In this document: positions 39,064 through 51,268 of the stretch, one piece after another
Layout: each line of letters starts with the position of its first letter
Position numbering within the stretch: position 1 is the first letter of the stretch
From: Bradyrhizobium viridifuturi
Lineage (GTDB): Bacteria; Pseudomonadota; Alphaproteobacteria; Rhizobiales; Xanthobacteraceae
Assembly (NCBI RefSeq): GCF_001238275.1
Contig: NZ_LGTB01000007.1
Coordinates: 124,001 to 188,000, forward strand
Length of the DNA stretch: 64,000 nucleotides
Reading direction: 5' to 3'
Program-made: the position numbers and the translations under genes
The notes under the pieces: model-generated
Databases searched by the model: none
What the model was told of the DNA's origin: nothing
The model's input: only the letters and a program-made list of their open reading frames with translations

Positions 39064-40290
39064 TCAGGCGGCGGCGCGGCCGAGATCGAGCGAGGGCCGG
39101 CGCTTGGTCGAGAAGCTCAGCGCGACGGCGACCGCGGCGAGGCCGATCGCGAAGGAACCGGCGTGCAGCCATGTGTAGCCATGGAACGTGTCGAACACGT
39201 AGCCACCGGCCCACGGCCCGAGCGCCATGCCGAGGCTCGCAAAGGCCGACACCGCGCCGAACACCGTGCCCATGATGCGCGCGCCGAAGAACTCGCGCAC
39301 CAGCACGGCGTAGAGCGGCATCACGCCGCCATAGGCGAGGCCGAACACGACCGACAGTGCGTAGAACTCGCCGAGCTGCGCCACCGCGAGATACGTCGCG
39401 ATCGACAGCGCCTGCACCAGGAGGCCGCCGACCAAAACCGGCTTGGCGCCGAGCCGATCCGCCAGCACGCCGAGCAGCAGACGCCCGCCGAGCCCGGAGA
39501 AGCCGGCGAGGCTGTAGACGGTCACCGCGGTGAGCGGCGCGATGCCGCAGACCATGGCGTAGGACACCATGTGGAAGATCGGCCCCGAATGCGCCGCGCA
39601 GCAAGCGAAATGCGCGAGCGCCAGCGTGATGAACTGCGGCGTGCGCAGCGCCTGCGCCACGGTCCATTCGGTTTGCGGCGCGCTCGCACCCGCTGGGATC
39701 GCAACGTTCGTTCCCTGCGGTGCCGGGCGCACCAGGAACGATGCGGGGATCAACAGCGCCCAGGCGGCGATGCCGATCACGAGCATCGCAAAGCGCCAGT
39801 CATAGGCCGTGATCAGCCAGCTCGCCGAGGGTGCGACGGTGACGGGCGAGACGCCCATGCCGGCCGACACCAGTGCGACGGCGAGGCTGCGATGCTTGTC
39901 GATCCAGGCGCTGGCGAGCGCCATCATCGGCGCATAGAAGCTGCCGGCGGCGATCCCGATCAGCACGCCGAAGCAGAGCTGGAATTGCCACAGGGTCTGC
40001 GCGTAGCTTGCGGTCACGAGGCCAAGCCCGAGCAGCAGGCTGCCGGCCAGCACCACGATGCGGGTGCCGAAGCGATCGGACAGCGCGCCCCAGGCGAACG
40101 CCGCAAAACCCATGCAGAGGAAGTCCAGCGTCGCCGCCGCCGATACGCCGGCGCGCGACCAGCCCATCGCATCCGAGATCGGTTGCAGGAACACGGCGAG
40201 CGACAGCATGGTGCCGAAGCCGACGCAGGTCATCAGCGCGCCCGCGCCGACGACGACCCAGCCATAATCGAACCGAGCGGCCTTGCTCAT
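39064..40290 (-). CDS. MFS transporter
   Basis: Major facilitator superfamily transporter of 408 residues with twelve helices. The helix 2-3 loop has the MFS motif in modified form (WGALSDRFGTRIVVLAGSLL, about residues 68-87), and the equivalent in the second half reads GGRLLLGVLADRLGAKPVLV. The YxxGWVVVGAGALMTCVGFG start is typical of the monocarboxylate/oxalate-formate antiporter group. It probably moves a small organic acid. It lies 141 bases downstream of the acyl-CoA dehydrogenase-like gene's start region on the same strand, so transcriptional linkage is possible but unproven. Confidence 0.88.
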   Translation of the reverse strand: MSKAARFDYGWVVVGAGALMTCVGFGTMLSLAVFLQPISDAMGWSRAGVSAAATLDFLCMGFAAFAWGALSDRFGTRIVVLAGSLLLGLGLVTASYAQTLWQFQLCFGVLIGIAAGSFYAPMMALASAWIDKHRSLAVALVSAGMGVSPVTVAPSASWLITAYDWRFAMLVIGIAAWALLIPASFLVRPAPQGTNVAIPAGASAPQTEWTVAQALRTPQFITLALAHFACCAAHSGPIFHMVSYAMVCGIAPLTAVTVYSLAGFSGLGGRLLLGVLADRLGAKPVLVGGLLVQALSIATYLAVAQLGEFYALSVVFGLAYGGVMPLYAVLVREFFGARIMGTVFGAVSAFASLGMALGPWAGGYVFDTFHGYTWLHAGSFAIGLAAVAVALSFSTKRRPSLDLGRAAA

Positions 40291-40440
40291 GCGTTTCCCC
40301 GGCGCTGTTGTCTTTTGTGGTGCGCGCAGGGGGATGGTGGCCTATCCGGGGTCCAGGGGCAATATGACGGGCAACATGCCTCTTATTCCGGGATCAGTGG
40401 ATTGTGAGTTGCGTGCGCGAGATGTCGCAGCGACGCGCGG

Positions 40441-40541
40441 CTAAAGCGGGATGAGATTGGGCTAGATCGCCATCGCGCTTTAGCTTGTTGTTTAAGCATG
40501 ATCTTTCCGGAAAACCGCTTCGCGCTTGTCCGGATCATGCT
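40441..40541. repeat. Two adjacent palindromic repeats
   Basis: The first palindrome (40441-40482) has ends ctaaagcg and cgctttag. The second (40495-40541) starts agcatgatctttccgg and ends ccggatcatgct around an aaaaccgcttcgcgc centre. This pair, CTAAAGCG followed by AGCATGATC, is a common composite repeat in Bradyrhizobium-like genomes. It runs up to the stop codon of the small secreted protein gene. Confidence 0.8.
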
Positions 40542-40877
40542 CTACCCGCACTGCCAGGCGCGCCCGATCGGTGTCCAGACCCAGCACGGGCCGTAGCTGC
40601 CGCCATTGTAGCGGCCTCCGCCATGGAATCCGGGGCGGCCGAAGTAATGCCAGTCCCCGCCATACCAATATTGCGGCGAATAGTCCGGGTAGCCGCGGGT
40701 GGCGCCGCGCGGGCCGAGCACCGGAATGGTCTGATTGGGCGGCTGCCGATAGCCGGGCAGGAAGCCATAGCCATGCCAGCGGGTAGAGCCGTGCCGCTTC
40801 TTCGAGGAGGCGGCCGAGCTCAGGTCCGGCTGCAGCAGTGCGAGGATGACGACGAGGAGAGACAAAATGCGCAACAT
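40542..40877 (-). CDS. Small secreted glycine/tyrosine-rich protein
   Basis: Hypothetical protein of 111 residues with a signal peptide (MLRILSLLVVILALLQPDLS). The mature part is basic at first (SSKKRHGSTRW) and then rich in Gly, Tyr, Trp and Pro (PDYSPQYWYGGDWHYFGRPG, FHGGGRYNGGSYGPCWVW), a low-complexity composition seen in many small exported proteins of Rhizobiales. A single pair of cysteines near the C-terminus (PCWVWTPIGRAWQCG) could be bridged. The function is unknown. Its stop codon abuts a palindromic repeat. Confidence 0.7.
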   Translation of the reverse strand: MLRILSLLVVILALLQPDLSSAASSKKRHGSTRWHGYGFLPGYRQPPNQTIPVLGPRGATRGYPDYSPQYWYGGDWHYFGRPGFHGGGRYNGGSYGPCWVWTPIGRAWQCG

Positions 40878-40976
40878 GACCGGAGCTTAGTCGGCGCGCC
40901 GCGCCGTGGCGATTCAAATCATGGTGCGTTTTGTTGCTGGGACAAGAACCGGCAAAGGTGCGCCGGCGCCGTCGCC

Positions 40977-42787
<1,811 letters not shown>

Positions 42788-42948
42788 GGGGCGCGGGATA
42801 GCATCCGCACCCCCGCGCGGGCAACCATATTGCGGTATTTTGCAGGGGTGTGACGGCGAATCACGGGGGTGTCTCGGGCGGGGTTGCAATGATCGATTTC
42901 CGGGCATGTTTCTGCTAGGTCTGGCGGCCGAAATTCGTGGATTTGACG

Positions 42949-44318
42949 ATGCGCTGGACCCTTCTCGCCGCCGGATTGCTCGCCATCTTGTTCGCGGCGC
43001 CCGCGGCCGCCGACAAGCGCGTTGCGCTGGTCGTCGGCAATTCGACCTATCAGAACGTGTCGCGGCTGCAGAACCCGAAGAACGATGCGCAGCTGGTGGC
43101 CGAGACGCTGCAGCGGCTGGGCTTCGCGCTGGTCGGCGGGCAGGCCCAGGTCGATCTGGACAAGGCCGGCTTCGATGGTGCGATCCAGCGCTTCGGCAGC
43201 CAGCTGATGGGCGCTGACGTTGCGCTGTTCTATTATGCCGGCCACGGCATCCAGGTGCGCGGCACGAATTATCTGGTGCCGGTGTCGGCGAACCCGACAC
43301 GCGAGGCGGATGTCGATTTCCAGATGGTCGATGTCGGCCTCGTGCTGCGGCAGATGGAAGGGGCGGGCACGCGGCTCAACATCGTCATCCTCGATGCCTG
43401 CCGGAACAATCCGTTCGGCGGGCGCGGCTTGCGCGCCGCCGATGGCGGCCTCGCCCAGATCCGCGCCCCGGAGGGGACGCTGTTGTCCTACGCGACCCAG
43501 CCCGGCAACGTCGCGCTGGATGGCGATGACGGCCACAGCCCCTACACGCGGGCGCTGGTCGACACCATGCAGAAGCCCGGGCTCGACGTGCTCCAGGCAT
43601 TCAACCAGGTCGGTCTCGTCGTCAAGCGCGCCACCGGCAGTGCGCAGCAGCCCTGGGTCTCGACCTCGCCGATCGACGGCTCGTTCTATTTCGCCGGCAA
43701 CGCGGCGGCACAGGTCGCGACCGCCGATCCGCCGGCTACGGTGATCCCGCCGCAGCAAAGCCTGCCGCCGCCGAGTTCACCTCCGTCCGCGCCGCCGGTG
43801 GTGCGCACGCAATCGGACTTCATCATCCCTGACTCCGACAGCCGCCTGCTGTCGGAGAGCGATCTCAGGCGCTCAGCAAGGACGATCTGCGGATTGCCCG
43901 CAACGAGATCTTCGCGCGGCGCGGGCGCTACTTCAACGCGCCGGACCTCACCGCGCGGTTCAGCAGGTTCGCCTGGTACGTGCCCCGCTCATGGGATCCG
44001 CCGCTCAATGCGGTCGAGAGCGCCAATGTCGCGCTGATCGATCGCTTCGAATCCGGCGGCGCGGCACCAAGCGGTTTCATCTTCCCCGACTCCGACCGGC
44101 GTCTGCTGACGCCGGCCGATCTGCGGCGGCTGTCGCGGGACGAGTTGCGGATCGCGCGCAACGAGATCTTTGCCCGCAGGGGCCGCTATTTCGATTCCGT
44201 CGATCTCAAGGCGTATTTTTCGCGCTTTCCCTGGTATGCGCCGAACAGCTGGAATCCGAAGCTGAATGCGATCGAGGAGGCCAATGTGGCGCTGATCGAT
44301 CAGGTCGGGAAACGCTGA
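42949..44318 (+). pseudogene. Caspase-like peptidase with two YARHG domains, frameshifted
   Basis: Exported caspase-fold (peptidase C14) protein, about 456 residues when repaired. A signal peptide ([20 protein letters not shown]) precedes the caspase domain, with the catalytic pair His99 in [12 protein letters not shown] and Cys151 in ILDACRNNPFGGRG. A proline-rich linker (PPQQSLPPPSSPPSAPP) leads to two tandem YARHG domains (DDLRIARNEIFARRGRYFNA and DELRIARNEIFARRGRYFDS). As written the frame is lost at the first YARHG domain. Adding one C next to 43872 restores DLRRLSKDDLRIARNEIFA and the rest, to the stop at 44318. The M15 peptidase ATG follows with no gap. The biological role is not known. 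Confidence 0.85.
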
Positions 44319-45086
44319 ATGGCCGCGCGAGGGACGGCCTGCATCGTTGCCGTGCTGGCGCTGCTGCCGCCGCTTGCGCACGCCCAGGGCAGAAGCGAGC
44401 TGCTCGATCGCCTGGTGCGCGCCTATCCCGATGCGCTCGCCACCCATGACGACACCACGATCACCTGGCGCGACGGCACGGTGATGCCGGTCGATGACGG
44501 CGCCTCCGACAAGCCGTTCGATCAGCTGCTGCGCAATGCATCGATCCTCGACCAGATGCGGCTGTCCTATCCGTCGGGGTCAGCCGGACCGCCAGCGGTG
44601 AATGCCGATCCTGGCCGCTTCCGCAACGAGGCCTTCTTCAAGAAGATGTATGGCGACTGCAACACGGCGGAGGTCCGGCGGAACCTGGTGACGATCACCT
44701 GGCTGTCGAAATCCTGGGGCAAGCCGGTTCAGGTCACCCGGGTTAACGGCGTCGCCGAACGGCTGAAGCAGGTTTCCGCCGAGATCGACGCACTCGACCC
44801 GGCGCTGCGCGCCGCGGCGTTTCCGATCGCGGGTGTGCTGTCTTGCCGCGCCGTCGCCGATACCGGGCGGATGAGCATGCATAGCTACGCCGCTGCGATC
44901 GACCTCAACCTGAAAGTCTCGGACTACTGGCTGTGGGCGGGCAAAGGCAAAACCATCCCCTACAAGAACCGGATGCCGCAAGAGATCGTCGACATCTTCG
45001 AGCGCCACGGCTTCATCTGGGGCGGCAAGTGGTATCACTACGATACCATGCATTTCGAGTACCGGCCCGAGCTTCTCGAAAAGTGA
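44319..45086 (+). CDS. M15-family D,D-/L,D-carboxypeptidase-like protein
   Basis: Metallopeptidase of the M15 family (D-alanyl-D-alanine carboxypeptidase / VanY type), 255 residues. A signal peptide is present (ACIVAVLALLPPLAHAQG). Zinc-site motifs are SMHSYAAAIDLNL (about residues 187-199, His and Asp) and WYHYDTMHFEYRPELL (about 239-254, His and the catalytic Glu). It should trim peptide stems of peptidoglycan in the periplasm. The ATG follows the stop of the caspase gene directly (TGAATG), so the two are probably translated together. That links an exported caspase-fold protein to a cell-wall enzyme. Confidence 0.88.
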   Translation: MAARGTACIVAVLALLPPLAHAQGRSELLDRLVRAYPDALATHDDTTITWRDGTVMPVDDGASDKPFDQLLRNASILDQMRLSYPSGSAGPPAVNADPGRFRNEAFFKKMYGDCNTAEVRRNLVTITWLSKSWGKPVQVTRVNGVAERLKQVSAEIDALDPALRAAAFPIAGVLSCRAVADTGRMSMHSYAAAIDLNLKVSDYWLWAGKGKTIPYKNRMPQEIVDIFERHGFIWGGKWYHYDTMHFEYRPELLEK

Positions 45087-45238
45087 CGGCGCGTTGGAGG
45101 CGTTCTCACGCCAAGCTGATTTCACTGGCCACAAAAACGCGCTAAAGCGCGCCGATGTGCTGGTGAGCGATCACTCATCGCACGTCCGTTTCCACTCGGT
45201 ATGATCCCTCGGAAAGCCACGCTCCCCTTTTCCGGGTC

Positions 45239-46869
45239 ATGCCTCAGGCACAGGCCATGTCGACCGCTTCCATTCTTCCTGCCGCCCGGCGCACCACCCG
45301 CAGGCTGACGATCCGGCGGATCGCGGCCTGGATCGCCTCGCGCGCCATCGATCCCCGGACCAGCCTGTGGTTCGTGATCGGCTTCGCACTGGTCCACGCG
45401 TTTCTCTGGACGCTTATCCTGGTCAAACTCAAGGCCGCGCAGGATGTCCATATGGACGTCGCGGAGGCCTATGCCTGGGGCCAGCGCTTCCTGCTCGGCT
45501 ATGGCAAGCATCCGCCGCTGTCGGGCTGGATCGCCGGGGTCTGGTTCAGGATCTTCCCCGTCACCAACTGGTCGACCTATGCGCTTGCGATGGCAACCGT
45601 CAGCTTCGCGCTCGTGGTGTGCTGGCAGATTGCGCTGCGCGTCGTCGATCGCCGCCGTGCGTTCTTCATGGTGGTGATGCTCGCGCTCTACCCGATCTTC
45701 AATTTCAAGGGTTTCAAGTACAACGCCGACCTCGCGCAGCTGGTGCCGCTGCCGCTGTTGGTGCTGGCCTATCTGAACGCGTTCGAGAAGCGCAGCTTCA
45801 AGTCGGGCCTGTGGCTCGGCTTTGCCGGCATGCTGGCGCTGATGACCAAATACTGGGTGGTGACGATGATCGGCGCCATCGGGCTCGCTGCGCTGATCCA
45901 CCCGCAGCGGACCCAGTTCCTGCGCTCGCCGGCACCCTGGGTTGCGATCGGCACGATGCTCGTGGCGATGATTCCGCACCTGGTGTGGCTCGAGGAGGTG
46001 AACTTCGTGCCGTTCACCTATGCCGGCGACGTCTACGCGCTGTCGAGCCGTGAGCTCAACGTCCAGCTCGTGATCGGCTATATCCTGCACAATCTCGGCC
46101 TGCTCGCGATTCCCGTCGTGCTGGGCCTCATCGCGCTGTTGCTGGGGTCAGTGCCGTGGCGGCCGTCGGACGTGCTGGCGCGGATCCGGTCGCGCGGACC
46201 CAATCCGGCCGTCAACCTTCCGCAGGCGCTCAACGTCTGGATCATCCAGTCGATCGTCGCGATCGGGCCGCCGCTCGGCGCGCTGGCATTCACCGTCTAT
46301 ATCAAGACCGATTGGGGTATCCCGCTGTTCTTCCTGGTGCCGCTTGCGCTGGTTGCGATCCCCTCGCTCAGATTCCCGCGCATGGCGTTGTTCTCGATCA
46401 CGGCGGTCTGGTTCGTGGCCACGATCGCAACGCTGATCGCCGCGCCCTCGATCGCCACGCAGGAGGTCGCGTCCAACCGCATCGGCGCTCGACCTACGCC
46501 GCGCGCTCCGAGCTCGCGCGTGAGCTCACCCAGACCTGGCAGGCCAAATTCCATTCGCGCTGGGCCGTTGTCGTCGCGCGGTCGGACATCGGCGAGCCGA
46601 TGACGTTCTACAGTCCGGATCATCCGGCCTCGCTGGTGCCGGGCGAAGCCTGGTCATCGGGGCTGACGTCGCTCGACGAAGCCAAACGTCTCGGCTTCAT
46701 CGGCATCTGCGACACCACCGATCCGGTATTCCTGCAACCATGCGAGGCATGGATGGCCGAGCACGCCAAGGATGCCGAGCCGCTGGTGATGACCACCATG
46801 CGCTTCTTCAACGGCCATCCCGGTCCGTCCACGGCGTGGAAAGTCTATCTGGTGCCGCCGGCGAAGTAA
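45239..46869 (+). pseudogene. GT39-type (ArnT/PMT-like) glycosyltransferase, frameshifted
   Basis: Integral-membrane glycosyltransferase of the PMT_2 / ArnT (GT39) type, about 544 residues when repaired. It transfers a sugar from a polyprenyl-phosphate donor to lipid or protein in the periplasm. The first periplasmic loop has the catalytic acidic residues (DVHMDVAEAYAWGQRFLLGY) and the typical GYGKHPPLSGWIAG. Eight or more helices follow, for example VVTMIGAIGLAALIHP and GLLAIPVVLGLIALLLG. As written the frame is lost after ASNRIG. Adding one G next to 46487 restores GGSTYAARSELARELTQTWQ and the soluble C-terminal part to 46869. A second start (ATG at 45257) is possible. The acceptor is unknown. 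Confidence 0.85.
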
Positions 46870-46896
46870 TCGTTTCCGGCTACTCGTGCCGCTTCC

Positions 46897-46995
46897 GTCA
46901 TCCTGAGGTGCGAGCTCTTGCGAGCCTCGAAGGATGAATCGGCCGCCGCCCGGGCCGCGCATCCTTCGAGACGCGCTTCGCGCTCCTCAGGATGA
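46897..46995. repeat. Palindromic intergenic repeat (GTCATCCTGAGG type)
   Basis: Inverted repeat with ends gtcatcctgagg and cctcaggatgac, and inner arms gcctcgaaggatg and catccttcgag. It fills the gap between the glycosyltransferase gene and ptsH, both of which read toward it, and could act as a barrier between the two convergent transcripts. Confidence 0.8.
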
Positions 46996-47036
46996 CCGGG
47001 AGAGGCTTTCGCTTAGCGTGGCGGCTGAGGATCGCC

Positions 47037-47363
47037 CTACGTGCCTTCCTCGTTGAACTTGCTGGCAACGAGTTCGGCGATGGCGTCGAGCGCCTGCTGT
47101 GCTTCTTCGCCTTTCGCGGAGACCACGACGGTGGTGCCGGGCCCGGCGGCCAGCATCATCAAGCCCATGATCGAGGTGCCGCCGACGGTCTCGCCGCCGC
47201 GCGTCACCCAGATTTCGGCGTTGAAGCGCTCGACCAGCTGGACGAACTTCGCCGATGCCCGCGCATGCAGGCCGCGCTTGTTGACGATCAAGAGTTCACG
47301 CGAAATGGTGCCCGCAGGCACGCCCGGGCCGACATGGTTTGCGCCCGGGGCCTCGTCGCTCAT
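47037..47363 (-). CDS. ptsH: HPr phosphocarrier (PTS-Ntr)
   Basis: HPr-family phosphocarrier of 108 residues, with an N-terminal extension of about 20 residues before the core. The phosphorylated histidine is His33 in NKRGLHARASAKFVQ. The regulatory serine is Ser64 in GGTSIMGLMMLAAGPG, the site that HprK phosphorylates. In Rhizobiales this protein is part of an incomplete regulatory phosphotransferase system that links carbon and nitrogen state rather than importing sugar. Its ATG overlaps the stop of the EIIA gene by 4 bases (ATGA). It is the last gene of the series chvI-chvG-hprK-EIIA-ptsH. Confidence 0.93.
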   Translation of the reverse strand: MSDEAPGANHVGPGVPAGTISRELLIVNKRGLHARASAKFVQLVERFNAEIWVTRGGETVGGTSIMGLMMLAAGPGTTVVVSAKGEEAQQALDAIAELVASKFNEEGT

Positions 47364-47761
47364 TTGCCTGCGAGAACGCGGCTGGCGATGGTGACGTATT
47401 TGCGGCCGGCTTCCTGCGCCATCGCGATCGCGTCGGGCAACGAACGCTCCTCGCGAACCTTGGCAAGCTTGACCAGCATGGGAAGATTGATGCCCGCGAG
47501 CACTTCCACCTTCGGGCGGCTCATGCAGGAGATCGCGAGATTCGACGGGGTGCCGCCGAACATGTCGGTGAGGATCGCAACGCCGTCGCCGCTATCGACG
47601 CGGTTCACCGCTTCGATGATGTCGCTTCGACAGAGATCGGAATCGTCCTCGGCCCCGATCGTAATTGCTTCAATTTGTTTCTGCGGACCCATAACGTGTT
47701 CGAGCGCCGCTCTGAACTCGTCGGCAAGGCGCCCATGGGTCACCAGCACTAGACCAATCAT
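47360..47761 (-). CDS. PTS EIIA component, mannose type
   Basis: EIIA-type phosphotransferase component of the mannose family (often named manX or EIIAMan in Rhizobiales), 133 residues from the ATG at 47761. The phosphorylated histidine is His9 in GLVLVTHGRLADEF. Other family segments are AILTDMFGGTPSNLAIS (about residues 62-78) and EVLAGINLPMLVKLA. A strong ribosome site (gaggag) precedes the start; the longer open frame to 47818 lacks one. No sugar permease is nearby, so a regulatory role is expected. Its stop overlaps the ptsH ATG. Confidence 0.92.
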   Translation of the reverse strand: MIGLVLVTHGRLADEFRAALEHVMGPQKQIEAITIGAEDDSDLCRSDIIEAVNRVDSGDGVAILTDMFGGTPSNLAISCMSRPKVEVLAGINLPMLVKLAKVREERSLPDAIAMAQEAGRKYVTIASRVLAGK

Positions 47762-47975
47762 CGGAAACTCCTCGCGGGCGCCCTTTGGTGCACCGCACGA
47801 ACGCGCCACTTTGACCATCCAGAGGCCCCGCGCAAGGGGGCATCTTGGCTAGTCTCCCGGTTCCTGGCGGTAGAGAGGGGAGGCTGCGCCGGCAAAATCC
47901 GACGCGATAGTGGATGTGATATGGTTACCAATTCCCTTCCCACAATTGGCCGCAAGATTACGGGAACATGAACTT

Positions 47976-48415
47976 TCAGGTTGTCGTCAGCGCGGCGACA
48001 ACCAGCGGCAGGGGTTGGAAGCCCGCAGCTACAGGAATTCGCGGTATCAAAACACCATTAAGGCGAGTCTGAAGCGCCTCCGACGACGGCAGCCGCTCGG
48101 CGTCGTCGGCAGCAAGGTCGACGATCAGGCCGACCACGGCCTCGTCCGCGAACGGGCAATGGCGGATTCCGAGGCCTCGTATCTCGATCATACCGGCCAA
48201 TTGCCGGGCCGGACGGACCCACAATTGTTCGCCGGCTGTGTCGAGATGGACACGGTCATCCCCCACCAAAATGGCCGGCGGGAGCGCTCCGGTGCGCCCG
48301 GCGAGAATCAGTTCGAAGGCGAGACGCGACTTGCCGCGCCCGACGGGCCGCGGATCAGCACCGCACGCTCGCCGACCAGAACGGCGGATGCGTGCACGCT
48401 TGAATTTTCGCTCAT
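47976..48415 (-). pseudogene. hprK: HPr kinase/phosphorylase, frameshifted
   Basis: HPr kinase/phosphorylase of the short alphaproteobacterial form, about 147 residues when repaired; only the kinase domain is present. From the ATG at 48415 it reads MSENSSVHASAVLVGERAVL and Walker A GPSGRGKS (residues 23-30), then ILVGDDRVHLD and MIEIRGLGIRHCPF, the family signature. As written the frame is lost inside Walker A. Adding one G next to plus-strand 48338 restores SGRGKSRLAFELILAG. Its ATG overlaps the stop of chvG by 4 bases. It should phosphorylate the regulatory serine of HPr (Ser64 of the ptsH product). Confidence 0.88.
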
Positions 48416-50222
48416 AGGGTCGGCAGCCTGACCACGAAACGAGCGCCGGCCACGGTTGGCTTGCCGTCTTCGTCCGCGGGGCCAGGGCGGTTCTCGGCCC
48501 AGATCCGTCCGCCATGCGCTTCGATGATCTGCTTGGAGATCGAAAGCCCAAGGCCGGAGTTCTGGCCGAAGCCTGGTGCGGCCGGTCGGTGTAGAAGCGC
48601 TCGAAGATCCGCTCCAGCGCATCTTCGCCGATACCGGGCCCGTCATCATCGACCACGATCTCGATCTCGCCGCGGGTGCGGCGGCAGACGATGCGCACCT
48701 TGTCACCCGGCTTGGAGAACGATTGCGCGTTCGACAGCAGGTTGGAGATCACCTGGCCGAGCCGGGAATCGTGGCCGGGCACCGAGAGCGTATCGGTCGG
48801 CCCGCGACCCTCGAAGCGGGCTTCGACGGCGACATCGTGGCCGAGCCGCGTCTCGTTGGCGACGCTGGTCAGCGTCGTCAGCAGCCGGCGCAGATCGACC
48901 GGCGCCATGTCCTGGCGCTGCAATTCGGCGTCGAGCCGGCTGGCGTCGGAGATGTCGGAGATCAGGCGGTCGAGCCGCTTGACGTCATGCTCGATCACCG
49001 CAAGCAGCCGCGCGCGGCTGTTCTCGTTGCGCGCCAAGGGCAGCGTCTCGACCGCCGAGCGTAGCGAGGTCAGCGGGTTCTTCAGCTCGTGGGCGACATC
49101 GGCGGCGAACATCTCGATCGCCTCGATCCGGCTGTACAGCGCGTTGGTCATGTCGCGCAACGCGCCGGAGAGATGGCCGATCTCGTCGCGGCGTCCGGTG
49201 AAGTCGGGAATCTCGACGCGGGTCTGGATGCGGTGACGGACGCGCTCGGCGCTTTCGGCGAGCCGCCGCACCGGGCCTGCGATCGTGCTCGCAAGCAGCA
49301 GCGACAGCATGATCATGACGGCGGACGCGACCCCGCCGATCTTGAGGATGGCGAGGCGCTCGGACATCACCAGCTGGTCGATGTCGTCGCCCTGCGTCGT
49401 CAGCATCAACGCGCCGCGCACGGCGCGGAAATGCTGCACCGGAACGGCAACCGACACGATGATCGCGCCGCGGTCGGTGACGCGCACGGCGCTGCCCTTC
49501 ATGCCCTCAAGCGATTGCGCGACTTCGGAATAACCCTTGCCGCCTTCGGGGCCGAGCTCGCGGTAGATCGGCAGGTCGCCGCGGTTGAGCCAGGTCTTGA
49601 TCGTGGCCTTGGTCTTCTCATACAGCGACGGCTTCTCGGACGGCGGCGGCAGTTCCATGCGCAGCACGTCGCCGCGCGCGAACAGATTGCGGCTGTCGAG
49701 GATCAGGCCGCCGTCGCGGTCGAAGATGCGGGCCCGCGTCTTGGTCGGCGCGATCAGGCGGCGCAGGATCGGCGCGACGCGCTCGGGATTGATCGGGAAG
49801 TCCGCCGATTCATCCGGCTGGCCGAAGCTCTCGCCGGGCTTGAGGTCGAGCAGCCGGTCGGGATCGATGGTGACGGTGTTGCCCTCGACGGTCGCGGACG
49901 CCGCGATCGCCTCCGAGATGATCTCGGCATAGACCAGCAGGCTCTGGGTGCGCGCCTCGATCAGGCCGGCGCGGAATTGCGACAGATAGAGGATGCTTGC
50001 GACCAGCGCGACGAGGCCGGCCAGGTTGAGCGAGACGATGCGGCGCGTCAGGCTCGAGAACGACAGCGCGAAGAAGAATTGACCGGCGCGGCGCAGCCAG
50101 CCGAGCGGCCGGCGCCAGCCCTTCTCCGCCAGATCGTCGGCCACGGCCTCGTGATCGAGGAGCTGTGACGCGTCCTCGGTGTTCAGTCCCTGCTCGAGCT
50201 GCGTTCGATCAAGCACTGGCAA
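48412..50222 (-). pseudogene. chvG: Sensor histidine kinase ChvG, frameshifted
   Basis: Sensor histidine kinase of the ChvG/ExoS type, about 604 residues when repaired. Two membrane helices (SLNLAGLVALVASILYLSQF and GGVASAVMIMLSLLLASTIA) flank a large periplasmic sensor. HAMP and dimerisation parts follow, with the phosphorylated histidine in FAADVAHELKNPLTSLRSA (about residue 376), then N-box and G1 (IEIVVDDDGPGIGEDALERI). As written the frame is lost after FYTDRPHQ. Adding one C to plus-strand 48572-48573 gives GFGQNSGLGLSISKQIIEAH (G2) and the end RFVVRLPTL, with its TGA overlapping the hprK ATG. In rhizobia it senses acid or envelope conditions and pairs with ChvI. Confidence 0.92.
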
Positions 50223-50326
50223 AGCTGCCGGTTGGTATGGATGTCGTCCCGCGAAGCAGACAGTCGCCCGAGCTTACCCCAGCCGTGCGGAGCCTGTCAG
50301 TTAACAAGCCGCTCCGGATGCGCAGA

Positions 50327-51028
50327 TCAGGCTTCCTTGAAGCGATAGCCGACGCCGTACAGCGTCTCGATCATCTCGAAGTCGTCGTCGACCACCTTGA
50401 ACTTCTTGCGCAGCCGCTTGATGTGGCTGTCGATGGTGCGGTCGTCGACATAGACCTGGTCGTCATAGGCCGCGTCCATCAGCGCGTTGCGGCTCTTCAC
50501 CACGCCGGGGCGGGTGGCGAGCGCCTGCAGGATCAGGAATTCGGTCACGGTCAGCGTCACCGGCTCGTTCTTCCAGGTGCAGGTATGGCGCTCCGGATCC
50601 ATCCGCAGCAGGCCGCGGTCGAGCGCGCGGGCGTCCGGCTCCTTCGGCGCGGCGGTCGGATCCTTGGGCTGGCCGCGGCGGAGCACGGCCTTGACGCGTT
50701 CGACCAGCAGGCGCTGCGAGAACGGCTTGCGGATGAAATCGTCGGCGCCCATTTTCAAGCCGAACAATTCGTCGATCTCCTCATCCTTCGAGGTGAGGAA
50801 GATCACCGGCAGATCCGATTTCTGGCGCAGTCGGCGCAGCGTCTCCATGCCGTCCATGCGCGGCATCTTGATATCGAGGATCGCAAGGTCGGGCGGCGAC
50901 GTGCGAAATCCATCCAGCGCCGACGCGCCGTCCGTGTAGGTCATGATGCGGTAGCCTTCGGCTTCAAGCGCGATCGAGACCGAAGTGAGAATGTTGCGGT
51001 CGTCGTCGACCAAGGCGATTGTGGGCAT
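50327..51028 (-). CDS. chvI: Response regulator ChvI
   Basis: OmpR-type response regulator of 233 residues, the partner of ChvG. The receiver domain has the acidic pocket VDDD (residues 7-10), the phosphorylated Asp52 in [13 protein letters not shown], Thr79 and Lys101 ([13 protein letters not shown]). The C-terminal winged helix shows [20 protein letters not shown] and [12 protein letters not shown]. In Rhizobiales ChvI controls exopolysaccharide, motility and acid response. It is intact, whereas chvG, 104 bases downstream, is broken as written. A neighbouring possible target is pckA. Confidence 0.95.
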   Translation of the reverse strand: MPTIALVDDDRNILTSVSIALEAEGYRIMTYTDGASALDGFRTSPPDLAILDIKMPRMDGMETLRRLRQKSDLPVIFLTSKDEEIDELFGLKMGADDFIRKPFSQRLLVERVKAVLRRGQPKDPTAAPKEPDARALDRGLLRMDPERHTCTWKNEPVTLTVTEFLILQALATRPGVVKSRNALMDAAYDDQVYVDDRTIDSHIKRLRKKFKVVDDDFEMIETLYGVGYRFKEA

Positions 51029-51268
51029 GAGCTGCTTTCACAATGAGAGTGGCTTAAACGGCGGGCACTCTGGCAACGCGCCGTGGAAATGGGCTTCGAA
51101 CGCGGTCAACGAGCAATGCAAGCTGGGCTGAAGTGTGACCGAGTTCCGCAAAAATACGCTTCTGCGACCCATGCGATGGACCCCATATACCACCCTGAGA
51201 TCATGAAAACAGGCCCTTTTTTCATCCGGAACCGGCCCGAATCGCCCTCAAAATGACCCGTTAGGCCC

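Noticed and set aside
38476-40407. Open frame of 643 codons across the acyl-CoA dehydrogenase-like and MFS genes, plus strand
   Set aside because: It spans two real minus-strand genes and the gap between them; shadow composition.
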